From a virus: a stretch of 41,023 nt of DNA. Below are positions 13,010 through 19,369 of this stretch, piece after piece (the stretch's first letter is position 1; each line of letters begins with the position of its first letter). The notes under the pieces were generated by a model, which did no database searches, had not been told where the DNA came from, and saw only the letters and a list, made by a program, of their open reading frames with translations. The translations under genes were made by a program, and so were the position numbers. The stretch spans positions 1 to 41,023 of IMG/VR virus record IMGVR_UViG_3300046616_000185. One strand, written 5' to 3'.

Positions 13010-13165
13010 GGGTTACCGCCGTATCTGTGAAGCGCTGTCGCGCGGGCTGTGAATTTGGAACGGGAACGGGCGGGAGTGCTGGCGCACTATGTGCCGTGTC
13101 GTTGAAGGCAAGTTGCGTGCACGCTTGACCCAGCGTCGACCGCCCGTCCCCCTTCGAAGAGGTGC
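13010..13165 (-). other. 156-nt leader between promoter motif e and the directionality factor
   Basis: No gene of useful length is seen on either strand. On the minus strand it runs from CGCTAGCACCTCTTCGAAGG to the SD-like GGCGGTAAC before the ATG. Motifs e and f share the same downstream bases (GCACCTCTTCGA), suggesting one was copied from the other. Confidence 0.5.
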
Positions 13166-13182
13166 TAGCGGGTCGGTTACCA
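13166..13182 (-). promoter_or_regulatory. Early-promoter-like motif, copy e
   Basis: Minus-strand TGGTAACCGACCCGCTA (C for T at base 12 of the copy). It begins four bases after the stop of the 58-aa gene and lies 156 nt before the directionality factor. Confidence 0.72.
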
Positions 13183-13185
13183 GCG

Positions 13186-13362
13186 CTACGCGCGGGTCCC
13201 TTTCTTGGCTCCCTGAATGGTGGTCAGCTTGTGGTGCAGCTTCGCGAGGATGGGCAGCGTCACATTGCCAGCTGCCCACAGCTCATAGGCGAGGCCCGAC
13301 AGTTCCTCCGCCGTCATGTGGACGCTGTACTCGTTCCTGCGCTTCGTGCGCCATACCTGCAT
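13186..13362 (-). CDS. Hypothetical protein, 58 aa
   Basis: ATG at 13360-13362, SD GGAGG eight bases upstream, two bases after the nuclease stop. A longer in-frame reading to 13455 lies inside the nuclease gene and was rejected. MQVWRTKRRNEYSVHMTAEE, then helix (LSGLAYELWAAGNVTLPILAKLHH in sequence with short breaks) and a basic tail KKGTRA. Possibly a small helper of the nuclease, given the tight spacing (inference). Confidence 0.72.
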   Translation of the reverse strand: MQVWRTKRRNEYSVHMTAEELSGLAYELWAAGNVTLPILAKLHHKLTTIQGAKKGTRA

Positions 13363-13364
13363 GG

Positions 13365-14207
13365 CTACGCCCTCCGCTGGGTGCCGGTAACGAGCGTGCC
13401 GTCCGTCGACCAGATGGGATCCCCGAGCACGGTCTTGGACACGCGGTTGACCCACTCGAAGGTTTCGCGCAGATGCAAGAAGTGAGCGAACACATCAGGC
13501 TTGCCATTCTCAGCGGCGATGCGTACGGGCTTGAACGCAGCCTGCTCCGGGGTGATGTGCAGGACCACAGCGCCGTCAAAGCTCGGCATAGCCTCGCGGG
13601 TACCGTCCGGGCTGATGATGTGCTCAGCGTGTGCGTAGGCACTCATCTGCAACGCGACGTCCGGGTAGGTGGCCTTGCTGGTCTTCCAGTCGGCCATCAC
13701 GAGGGCGGGCTCGCCATGCTTCGCAGGCTTGCCGTGCTCGTCGAGACGCAGGCGCAGGATGCCGTCGAAGGATCCGGCATAGCGGTGCTCGTCGGACCAG
13801 GCCACGTCTTCGGCGCGGACTAGCTCGGGCTGGACGTCGTCGAGGAACTCAGCAAAGTTGCGCTGATACGGCGCCATGTCGGGGTGGACACGGCCGGTGC
13901 GCTGGCCTCTGATCATCCGCTCGAAGAGATCGTGTGCGTCGCTGCCCACCTGGGAACGGCGCTTCGTGTAGCGGCTGGCAGCGCCCTTGATGTAATCGAC
14001 GGCACCCTTACGATCCCGCGCGGCCATTTCCTTGATGAAATCAATGGAGTCGACAGCGAGCTCGGCCGCTTCCTTGGCCTGCCAGTAGGCGAGGAAAGGC
14101 TTAGGCAGCATGCTGACCACGGAGGTCACGCCCGGGTACTTGATATCCGGGAAATCCTCGTTGAAGTAAAAGCGCCCGCCAGTCTTATGGACAGTGCGGA
14201 TGGCCAC
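13365..14207 (-). CDS. RecB/Cas4-like PD-(D/E)XK exonuclease, 280 aa
   Basis: The catalytic signature is readable: His92 (SDAHDLFE), Asp148 in YAGSFDG, DWKTSK (Asp173, Lys175) and the QMSAY motif (187-191). This fits the RecB-family single-domain nucleases that actinophages use in recombination or DNA end processing, and that are often annotated Cas4-like. Only one Cys pair-free region is seen, so an iron-sulphur cluster is unlikely. ATG at 14207, 38 nt downstream of promoter motif f. First gene of the unit that includes the directionality factor region. Confidence 0.85.
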   Translation of the reverse strand: MAIRTVHKTGGRFYFNEDFPDIKYPGVTSVVSMLPKPFLAYWQAKEAAELAVDSIDFIKEMAARDRKGAVDYIKGAASRYTKRRSQVGSDAHDLFERMIRGQRTGRVHPDMAPYQRNFAEFLDDVQPELVRAEDVAWSDEHRYAGSFDGILRLRLDEHGKPAKHGEPALVMADWKTSKATYPDVALQMSAYAHAEHIISPDGTREAMPSFDGAVVLHITPEQAAFKPVRIAAENGKPDVFAHFLHLRETFEWVNRVSKTVLGDPIWSTDGTLVTGTQRRA

Positions 14208-14245
14208 TGGGCCCCCTTCGGTTGGTGTGTCTGTCGAAGAGGTGC

Positions 14246-14262
14246 TAGCGGGTCGGTTACCG
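14246..14262 (-). promoter_or_regulatory. Early-promoter-like motif, copy f
   Basis: Minus-strand CGGTAACCGACCCGCTA, 38 nt before the nuclease start and directly downstream of the 93-bp inverted-repeat element. Copy i has the same neighbour. Confidence 0.75.
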
Positions 14263-14355
14263 GTGACGAAGTGACGATTTGAAGGTCACTTCTGGAATCC
14301 CTATAGAGCTTCTTATGTGATTGTGGAAGTTGGGTCTAAATCGTCACTTCGTCAC
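14263..14355. repeat. 93-bp inverted-repeat element, copy A
   Basis: Bounded by a perfect 18-bp inverted repeat: GTGACGAAGTGACGATTT (14263-14280) and its complement (14338-14355). Each arm contains GTGACG twice, 8 bp apart. The centre holds AATCCCTATAG and TTCTTATGTGATT. Copy B (38056-38148) is the same length and about 80% identical by hand alignment. Both stand directly upstream of an early motif. Possible roles: two-operator promoter, replication initiator array, or a structured RNA. Confidence 0.85.
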
Positions 14356-14447
14356 TTCAGGCAGGTCAGCGGGGGTGTTGCGCTGTCAGCCTTCGCGCTG
14401 TGCGTCACTGCTACCGCCCGGGGCTATGTACGGCCGCGTGAGGGCAC

Positions 14448-14485
14448 GAAAAAGCCCCGGTGGACCAGGGAGGCCTACCGGGGCT
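14448..14485 (-). terminator. Rho-independent terminator after the 153-aa gene
   Basis: On the minus strand AGCCCCGGT and ACCGGGGCT form a 9-bp stem followed by TTTTTCG. A textbook site, 27 bases after the stop at 14512. Confidence 0.9.
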
Positions 14486-14511
14486 GTGAGGGGCTGAGAC
14501 GGGCGTGCAGG

Positions 14512-14973
14512 CTACTGCATGAGGTCATCACGGGGGCGCAGCGAGTCGGGAGGGTTGTGGTACGCCCGGATCATCTCGTGCCGCAGCTCGTCAGCCTGGT
14601 TGGCCGAACCCTCGATGCCCATGCGGATGCCCTTGGGCGCTTTGTTGATCTCGGGGTCATTGAGACTGTCACGCTGCAACTCGGCGCGCGCCCGCAACTC
14701 CGTCAACGCCACCCGCAGACCCATAGCCACATACGGGACCAGGTCAGCGGGAATGGTGACGTCACCAGCGGGGACGGGGTCGACCCGGTCCGCTTCCTCA
14801 ACGAGCCGTGCAGCGTGCTTCCGCGCGTCCGCTGGGCTCATGTCTGAACGCAACGGCCGGTCACGATCCTGCGTGTCGTCGACCCAGCCGTTCACGGTGA
14901 CGTAGTTCTTGCCGCTGGACCTCCACCCCCGGACTTCGCCGATTCGGTAGCTGCGCTTTGCCTTGCGTGTCAT
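14512..14973 (-). CDS. Hypothetical protein, 153 aa
   Basis: ATG at 14973, SD AGGAGGGG seven bases upstream. The N-terminus is basic (MTRKAKRSYRIGEVRGWRSS) and followed by a beta-hairpin-like GKNYVTVNGWVDD. The middle (SDMSPADARKHAARLVEEADRV) is helical, and the C-terminus is hydrophilic. No recognised domain; it may bind nucleic acid. It stands alone between two terminators, downstream of the 347-aa gene. Confidence 0.8.
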   Translation of the reverse strand: MTRKAKRSYRIGEVRGWRSSGKNYVTVNGWVDDTQDRDRPLRSDMSPADARKHAARLVEEADRVDPVPAGDVTIPADLVPYVAMGLRVALTELRARAELQRDSLNDPEINKAPKGIRMGIEGSANQADELRHEMIRAYHNPPDSLRPRDDLMQ

Positions 14974-14994
14974 CTGAACCCCTCCTAGTGGGAA

Positions 14995-15022
14995 GGGGCC
15001 CCGGGATCGTTCCCAGGGCCCC
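14995..15022 (-). terminator. Terminator after the 347-aa gene
   Basis: GGGGCCCCGGGA (14995-15006) pairs with TCCCAGGGCCCC (15011-15022) with one mismatch. It has no U run on the minus strand, like the tail-less terminators reported in the phiC31 early region. Confidence 0.7.
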
Positions 15023-15035
15023 GTGTGATGGTGCG

Positions 15036-16079
15036 TCAGATAGTGGCCTTGATCATCGCGCGCAGGCCTTCGAGCGCGTTTTCCAGCTCCGTCCGAATCG
15101 CTTCCTTGGTCTCGGCGCTGGCAGCCTCGAAGTCATCGACGCTCGCGCTGCTGACGTCAGAGAGGATCTTCGCAGCTACCTGCCGGACGCGCTCGTCGGG
15201 GGTGCTCTCCGGGGTGCCTTCGCCCTCTCCTTCGCCGTTGCCTTCGCTGTCGCCCTCACCGGTGCTCTCACCGGCCGGAAGCGCCTTCTTGGCTTCGTAC
15301 TCCAGCCGCTTGCGCTCCGTGGTACCCAGAAGCGAGGCGCCGTAGATGTTGGCAACCCACTCAGAGGCAGGCTTGTCGTCGGGCTTGCCGGTAAGCACCT
15401 TCGCCATGATCTCGCGACGCTCAAGGGCAATCGGGGTGTCCTCGTCCAGCGAGCGCAGCCACTCGGCCCGCACGTCGCTGCGCTGGTCCTGCACGCTGCG
15501 CATGAGCTTCTTGAGCGCCGTCTTCGTGTCGTAGTTATCCTCGAAGTGCTCGCCAGCCTCGCGCAGCAGCGCGCCGGAAGCCTTCTTCGCCGGGTCGGTG
15601 TCGCCCATCAGGTCCGGCTGTCCGGCCTTGTTGGGGATGCGCAGCCACATGTCGAGACCGATCGCCGCAACGTCCTTCGCCAGCGTCGACGTCTTGAGAT
15701 GGGCCTTGACGCCGTCGGCGACCTTTTCGGCGCCCAGGGTGACAAGCTCCTGTACGCCTTCGTACTGGTCCCAGGTCTTGACGGGCACGCCCTCCACCAC
15801 GTCCTTCTTGACCACCTCAGCCTTCGGCGCAGGCTCCGCCGCAGGCTTCAACGGGTCAACCTTCGCGGTCCACGCGGCGCGCTTCTCGGTCTTGATCTTG
15901 ATGGAACCCTTGCCGCTCAGCGAGGAAATCAGCGACTCAGTTTCCGCGTGCAGTTCAGCCACCGCATCCGTGGTGTCGCTGCCGTCCGCCACCAGCGAAG
16001 CAGCGCGCTCGATATTCGCGTCGATCTGCTCGATTACGGCCGTTCCCTGGTCCGTGGTCACGTCGTTGCGGTCGTTCAT
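15036..16079 (-). CDS. Hypothetical early protein, 347 aa
   Basis: The ATG at 16079 was chosen because GGGAGAGAAC lies just upstream; an upstream ATG (16118) sits in the promoter hairpin. MNDRNDVTTDQGTAVIEQID opens a long acidic helical region (to about residue 60). A middle domain (about 100-200: TWDQYEGVQELVTLGAEKVA ... LDMWLRIPNKAG) contains conserved-looking aromatics. A low-complexity Gly/Glu linker (GEGDSEGNGEGEGEG, about 275-295) leads to a C-terminal helical tail. No enzyme motif. It is the largest unassigned early protein and has the strongest-looking promoter in the genome (TTGACA, 18 bp, TACCTT), next to CIR-5. Confidence 0.85.
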   Translation of the reverse strand: MNDRNDVTTDQGTAVIEQIDANIERAASLVADGSDTTDAVAELHAETESLISSLSGKGSIKIKTEKRAAWTAKVDPLKPAAEPAPKAEVVKKDVVEGVPVKTWDQYEGVQELVTLGAEKVADGVKAHLKTSTLAKDVAAIGLDMWLRIPNKAGQPDLMGDTDPAKKASGALLREAGEHFEDNYDTKTALKKLMRSVQDQRSDVRAEWLRSLDEDTPIALERREIMAKVLTGKPDDKPASEWVANIYGASLLGTTERKRLEYEAKKALPAGESTGEGDSEGNGEGEGEGTPESTPDERVRQVAAKILSDVSSASVDDFEAASAETKEAIRTELENALEGLRAMIKATI

Positions 16080-16108
16080 GATGTTCTCTCCCTGGTTGTT
16101 TTCGACTA

Positions 16109-16143
16109 ACAGGGGCAAGGTACCGAAGTGATCTTGCCCCTGT
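16109..16143 (-). terminator. Promoter-embedded hairpin upstream of the 347-aa gene
   Basis: ACAGGGGCAAG (16109-16119) and CTTGCCCCTGT (16133-16143) are perfect 11-bp complements. The -35 and -10 boxes lie in the two arms, so a transcript that starts here (about 16110) lacks the first arm. Only read-through RNA from upstream can fold the hairpin. Confidence 0.65.
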
Positions 16144-16146
16144 CAA
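16117..16146 (-). promoter_or_regulatory. Predicted promoter of the 347-aa gene (TTGACA-18-TACCTT)
   Basis: The -35 TTGACA (16141-16146) is a perfect consensus; the -10 TACCTT is at 16117-16122 with an 18-bp spacer. CIR-5 ends two bases upstream of the -35 box, so repressor there should block RNA polymerase. Confidence 0.65.
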
Positions 16147-16148
16147 CT

Positions 16149-16170
16149 CACCTACGGATTTCCGTATGTG
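16149..16170. promoter_or_regulatory. CIR-5: conserved inverted-repeat operator (class I)
   Basis: Core TACGGATTTCCGTA, flanked by CACC and TGTG; two bases from the TTGACA -35 box on the downstream side. Confidence 0.87.
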
Positions 16171-16171
16171 C

Positions 16172-16606
16172 TCAGGCGGTTTCGTTCCAACGCTTATTCA
16201 GGGCCCAATCAGCGAAGACGGGCCCGACGTAGTACCGGGCGTAACATGCCCCCTTGCCGTTGCTGACCATGATGTACTTCGCGCCCTTTACCGTGCTGGT
16301 GTGGATCTCCACGGTAAGCCCGTGCTCATACGCTGCCGACACGTGCCACGCCACATACTCGGCCGAGACGGCCCGGTACTCAAGCATGGTTGCGCCACCT
16401 CCGCGCGCTGTGTAGACCTCGTTCGGGTCAACCGTCACCTTGTTCATGTTTCCTCCGTGGAAGGCCAGCCAGCACTTCGCGTCGGCGTGCGCCATGGCCT
16501 CGGTCAGATACTCGGGGGACTCAAACAGGATGTCGAAACCGTCGGCGTAGCTGTTGCGGACCTGCGAGAAGTACTTACCGCACAGCTTCTTAACCTCGAT
16601 GAACAT
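16172..16606 (-). CDS. Hypothetical protein, 144 aa (paralogue of 2051-2476)
   Basis: ATG at 16606, SD GAAGGGGCGGG about 9 bases upstream. Residues about 30-47 (SPEYLTEAMAHADAKCW) match the 141-aa protein at 2051-2476, and the leaders and operator/promoter layout also match. The rest is different: a beta-rich C-terminal half (EYVAWHVSAAYEHGLTVEIH ... GKGACYARYYVG). A Cys-containing core is present but no catalytic set is clear. Function unknown; the shared N-terminal module may be a binding domain. Confidence 0.82.
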   Translation of the reverse strand: MFIEVKKLCGKYFSQVRNSYADGFDILFESPEYLTEAMAHADAKCWLAFHGGNMNKVTVDPNEVYTARGGGATMLEYRAVSAEYVAWHVSAAYEHGLTVEIHTSTVKGAKYIMVSNGKGACYARYYVGPVFADWALNKRWNETA

Positions 16607-16676
16607 CCTGCCCGCCCCTTCGTTGCCTCTGTTGTTGTGTCCTCATCTTGGGGTACGCAGGGCCGTCGGCGCAACC

Positions 16677-16698
16677 CACCTACGGATATCCGTATGTG
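16677..16698. promoter_or_regulatory. CIR-6: conserved inverted-repeat operator (class I)
   Basis: Core TACGGATATCCGTA, flanked by CACC and TGTG. As at CIR-1, GG and then TTGCGC follow on the minus strand. The surrounding bases GCGCAACC are identical at both sites. Confidence 0.87.
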
Positions 16699-16721
16699 CT
16701 CAGCGCGCCAGCGCAACGCAG

Positions 16722-16763
16722 AAAAGCCCCCGACCTGCACCTTTACAGTGCAAGCCGGGGGCT
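16722..16763 (-). terminator. Rho-independent terminator after the dNMP kinase
   Basis: On the minus strand AGCCCCCG and CGGGGGCT close a stem with an inner TGCAC/GTGCA helix, followed by TTTTCTG. It starts six bases after the kinase stop. Confidence 0.9.
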
Positions 16764-16768
16764 CGGGC

Positions 16769-17353
16769 CTAGAAGAGAATCGCGCGCTGGAGCGTCGCCA
16801 CGTCTTTGTCGTTGTAGATCACTGCGTCCGTCGGGTAGTTGTCTAGCTCTGTCTCGCTGGTGTGGACGACCATCGCCGCATGCTTGCCGTACTGGTGGTT
16901 TGGGTTGGCCATGTGCGCCAGCGGTCGGATGATCCGCACCATGCGGAAGCCACGAGCGCGCAACATGTCCGCCTCATTTTGGTAACGGACGTCGGTGACC
17001 ACCACGGGCAGGTTCCAACGCTCAGCGCCCGCAATCTTCCGCGAGGCGACGCGCACCCAGTAATCAGCGTCGAATTCCCGCTGTGTCTGCCCGATGCGCT
17101 GGAGCATGGCGCGCACCTCCGGGTAGTAATCCTTTGCGTACTCCCACCCAACGTCGTTCACGAGCGCGCTGAGCCGTACGTGGAGACGCTGTCCGATGAC
17201 TCGGCCCGCCGGTATGAGCGGGTCAATGCTCAGTGCCATCTCTTTCAGCGGGTCGGCGAAAGCGATGCGGGTATAGGCGCGCTCGCGCACCAAGAAAGCT
17301 GCGGCAGTGTCTTTGCCGGAACGGGCCTTGCCGATCAACGCGATGTTGTACAC
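16769..17353 (-). CDS. Deoxynucleoside monophosphate kinase, 194 aa
   Basis: The P-loop GKARSGKDT (residues 8-16) follows a short strand (MYNIALI), as in T4/phiC31-type dNMP kinases. Later segments RIAFADPLKEMA, QTQREFDADYWVRV and VVTDVRYQNEAD are typical of this family, which phosphorylates dNMPs to feed replication. GTG start at 17353. The only SD (AGGGAGGG) is locked in the stem of the hairpin at 17361-17391. First gene of the early region after the lysis genes, 38 nt from early motif g. Confidence 0.88.
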   Translation of the reverse strand: MYNIALIGKARSGKDTAAAFLVRERAYTRIAFADPLKEMALSIDPLIPAGRVIGQRLHVRLSALVNDVGWEYAKDYYPEVRAMLQRIGQTQREFDADYWVRVASRKIAGAERWNLPVVVTDVRYQNEADMLRARGFRMVRIIRPLAHMANPNHQYGKHAAMVVHTSETELDNYPTDAVIYNDKDVATLQRAILF

Positions 17354-17360
17354 GAAAAAA

Positions 17361-17391
17361 TCCCTCCCTCAGGGGTTACCTGGGGGAGGGA
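17361..17391 (-). terminator. Promoter-embedded hairpin with U run; sequesters the kinase SD
   Basis: On the minus strand TCCCTCCCCCAGG-TAACC-CCTGAGGGAGGGA is followed by TTTTTT and then the GTG start. It has a 12/13-bp stem. It is both an intrinsic terminator in form and a block to the SD. RNA started at motif g would begin in or near its first arm, so the full hairpin should form mainly in read-through RNA from the lysis genes. Confidence 0.8.
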
Positions 17392-17408
17392 TAGCGAGTC
17401 GGTTACCA
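17392..17408 (-). promoter_or_regulatory. Early-promoter-like motif, copy g
   Basis: TGGTAACCGACTCGCTA on the minus strand, between the lysis genes and the dNMP kinase and directly before the hairpin at 17361-17391. It marks the late/early boundary. Confidence 0.77.
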
Positions 17409-17411
17409 GCG

Positions 17412-17744
17412 CTACACGAGGGGCTGGGCCTCCGGCAGGGGAGACGCAGGGGCGGGCTCGGGCGCCGAAGGCTGCTCCGCAGTGACGTCAGACAGTGCCA
17501 TGTACGGGACGCCTAGATCCTCAGCCACGGCCGCAGTGTCAGCGACGAGCTTCTCGTAAGAAATGCCGTGCTTCGCGAGGTATCCGGACACGAAGGTGAG
17601 GACAGCAGTCACGCCGCCCTCAATGAGCCCGCGCACGTCGCTGGGCACGCTGTGGCTGAACACATGCGGAGCAGCGATACCCGCGATGATGGTGGACCCT
17701 GCCGCCGCAACAGTCGCCGCCGTTACCTTGCCGGAAATGGCCAT
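17412..17744 (-). CDS. Putative holin, two membrane segments, 110 aa
   Basis: ATG at 17744 with SD CAGGAG six bases upstream. Hydrophobic segments: residues about 9-28 (AATVAAAGSTIIAGIAAPHV) and 41-58 (GLIEGGVTAVLTFVSGYLA). The tail is a Pro/Ala-rich hydrophilic stretch. This layout and its place after the endolysin suggest a holin that makes the inner-membrane hole. Holins vary too much in sequence for proof. The next gene upstream is a second small membrane protein, so the two may act together. Confidence 0.7.
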   Translation of the reverse strand: MAISGKVTAATVAAAGSTIIAGIAAPHVFSHSVPSDVRGLIEGGVTAVLTFVSGYLAKHGISYEKLVADTAAVAEDLGVPYMALSDVTAEQPSAPEPAPASPLPEAQPLV

Positions 17745-17748
17745 TCGT

Positions 17749-18057
17749 TCACTCCTGATTTCTGCGCTCTAGGCGCGGGTGTGGGTCTGTCCGCTGGAAT
17801 GCGGATACAGCGTGCTCGGTGGTGTGCGACGCCTGCCATTCGCGTACCTCTGACAGGTCGTCGCGGAGTCCGTCTAGGCGCCCGTTCAGCTCACCGATGG
17901 CGCCGACTACTGCGTCCCGTGTGAGCGCTCCCTCTTCGCGCGCTGCACCACGAGATCTACGCGCAGCCAAGTAGGCAGGGCCGGTTGTAACCAGCGAAGC
18001 GCCAATGGCTCCAATGACCCACGCCATACCAGGGGCAATGCTCGTTCCTTCAATCAT
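17749..18057 (-). CDS. Small membrane protein with coiled coil, 102 aa (lysis cassette)
   Basis: ATG at 18057. Residues about 9-32 form one membrane segment (APGMAWVIGAIGASLVTTGP), followed by basic residues (AARRSRGAAREEG) and a helical coiled-coil-like stretch (GAIGELNGRLDGLRDDLSEV). One-membrane-segment proteins of this form beside actinophage endolysins are often called holin-like or annotated DUF2746. It could be an antiholin or second holin. It lies between endolysin and putative holin, 47 nt from motif h. Confidence 0.7.
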   Translation of the reverse strand: MIEGTSIAPGMAWVIGAIGASLVTTGPAYLAARRSRGAAREEGALTRDAVVGAIGELNGRLDGLRDDLSEVREWQASHTTEHAVSAFQRTDPHPRLERRNQE

Positions 18058-18081
18058 GGGAATGCCCTTGCGTTCGGGTGC

Positions 18082-18115
18082 CCGACCCGCTATCAGGGAC
18101 TAGATAGCGGGTCGG
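18082..18115 (-). terminator. Hairpin terminator overlapping early motif h, after the endolysin
   Basis: CCGACCCGCTATC (18082-18094) and GATAGCGGGTCGG (18103-18115) are perfect 13-bp complements with an 8-nt loop. No U run. The motif supplies the first arm, so RNA starting from the motif would lack that arm, as at 17361-17391. Confidence 0.75.
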
Positions 18116-18121
18116 ATACCG
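18105..18121 (-). promoter_or_regulatory. Early-promoter-like motif, copy h
   Basis: Minus-strand CGGTATCCGACCCGCTA, 47 nt before the 102-aa membrane protein. It shares the GGTATCC variant with copy c and is half of an inverted repeat. Confidence 0.65.
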
Positions 18122-18127
18122 GCCTGG

Positions 18128-18826
18128 TTACTTGATGCGCGCCTGAAGGGCCTTGACCGTCGCCTCAAGGGCGCTCAGCCGGACGGCGAGGCTCTGGACG
18201 GTAGGCGCGGGCGGGGAAGCAACCGGAGGCTTCACAGGGGCCGCAGGCGCCGTCTTAACGGGAGGCTTAGCGGGCGCCGGGCTGGCCCACGCACGGAGCG
18301 CAGCAGCATCCTTGAAATTGGCGACGTTGCGGTCGATGCCGCCCGCCCATGAGTACTGGTGGAACACCCACGAGTGCCTCACGGACGGCTTGCCAGCGGG
18401 ATGGTTCGGGTCGGCGATCCACAGACCGTCCATCGGCCCACCGTTGTCGCTGTCACGGTTGTGCCAGTAATCAGTGTTGCAGTACAGGACAACCTTGTGA
18501 TGCGGCGCCTTGGCCTTGACCCGCGCGATGAACGCGTCCCGCTCGCTCTGCGATACGCCACCGGTCTCCCAGTCAAACGCGAGGATATCGCCAGCGTGCA
18601 ACGCGACCTTGCTCAGGAAGTAATCGGCCTCCGCCGCGCCACCGTTCTTGCCGAAATGGTAGTGACCGACGACAAGGCCAGCGGAACGTGCGTGCACCAC
18701 CTGCCCGCTGTAACGAGGGTTGACGTACGAGGTCCCCTCAGTGGCCTTGACGAAGGCAAACGCCAGACCCTTGGTAGGGAACGCGACCGCCTGATATCCG
18801 GAAACGTCTACGCCGAGAACAGACAT
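18128..18826 (-). CDS. Endolysin, GH25 muramidase, 232 aa
   Basis: Cleaves the MurNAc-GlcNAc bond of peptidoglycan. The GH25 fold is clear: GVDVSGYQ (Asp7), KATEGTSYVNPRY, the catalytic DWE (Asp85-Glu87), then LYCNTDYWH and LWIADPN, and HQYSWAGGIDRN. A Pro/Ala-rich linker (about 183-210) leads to a C-terminal helix (QSLAVRLSALEATVKALQAR), a likely oligomerisation coil rather than a known wall-binding domain. No signal peptide, so it needs a holin, which the next two genes can supply. ATG at 18826, SD AAGGAGAAA. Confidence 0.93.
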   Translation of the reverse strand: MSVLGVDVSGYQAVAFPTKGLAFAFVKATEGTSYVNPRYSGQVVHARSAGLVVGHYHFGKNGGAAEADYFLSKVALHAGDILAFDWETGGVSQSERDAFIARVKAKAPHHKVVLYCNTDYWHNRDSDNGGPMDGLWIADPNHPAGKPSVRHSWVFHQYSWAGGIDRNVANFKDAAALRAWASPAPAKPPVKTAPAAPVKPPVASPPAPTVQSLAVRLSALEATVKALQARIK

Positions 18827-18838
18827 ACAGATTTCTCC

Positions 18839-19360
18839 TTACACGCTGATGAACTTGACAGAGAGCGAGCACCATGGGCCCGTTGCAGTGCTAACGGCAG
18901 TCTGGTTGTAGACGTAAACCTCGACGTAGTCCCCGATTGCCAGTGGAACTTGTACCGGCGCCGTAGGAATCCCGGTGTTGTGGTTGGTCATTGGGTTGAC
19001 TGCCGAACGCGAGCCGACAATTTCGGTCCCGTTCTTCGCCACGTACAGCGACAGGAGTCCGCCGGAGTTGCTGGCCACGGCGCCAGACCCGACAACCTCG
19101 TAGGTACCTGGGACCTGCGCTGTGTATCGACTCGTGTTGGTCGACGTCGAGTGCCCGCCGTAAGTGTCGATTACCTCCGTGTCGAGTAGCGCGGCTGTGT
19201 AGGTGGCCGCCGAAAGGGACTGTGACACGGACTGGTACCCGAAAAAGATCGGCGGACCGGCGAGGAATGCACTTGCGTCACGGACCTGTGTGTTCCACAG
19301 CGCAGACGTAAGGAAGTTGCCGGTTACCGCTGTGTACGAGACGGGCGGGAAAAGAGGCAA
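18839..19360 (-). CDS. Tail tip/fibre-type protein with C1q/TNF-like jelly roll, 173 aa
   Basis: Residues about 1-40 (FPPVSYTAVTGNFLTSALWN) form the short head segment common in actinophage minor tail proteins. Residues about 50-172 are a beta-sandwich of C1q/TNF type (NTSRYTAQVPGTYEVVGSGA, LLSLYVAKNGTEIVGS, AIGDYVEVYVYNQ). Such trimers often bind receptor or cap the tail tip. It overlaps no neighbour and sits between the long tail protein and the endolysin. The receptor role is inference. Confidence 0.78.
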   Translation of the reverse strand: MPLFPPVSYTAVTGNFLTSALWNTQVRDASAFLAGPPIFFGYQSVSQSLSAATYTAALLDTEVIDTYGGHSTSTNTSRYTAQVPGTYEVVGSGAVASNSGGLLSLYVAKNGTEIVGSRSAVNPMTNHNTGIPTAPVQVPLAIGDYVEVYVYNQTAVSTATGPWCSLSVKFISV

Positions 19361-19369
19361 GGCGGACTC

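Noticed and set aside
14533-14550. GCGAGTCGGGAGG, partly like the early motif
   Set aside because: Inside the 153-aa gene, lacks the GGTAWCC half, and has no gene start at a suitable distance.
14958-16109. Plus-strand open frame (383 codons) opposite the 347-aa gene
   Set aside because: The composition is Leu/Arg/His-rich, typical of an antisense frame. The minus-strand gene has a promoter, SD and terminator.
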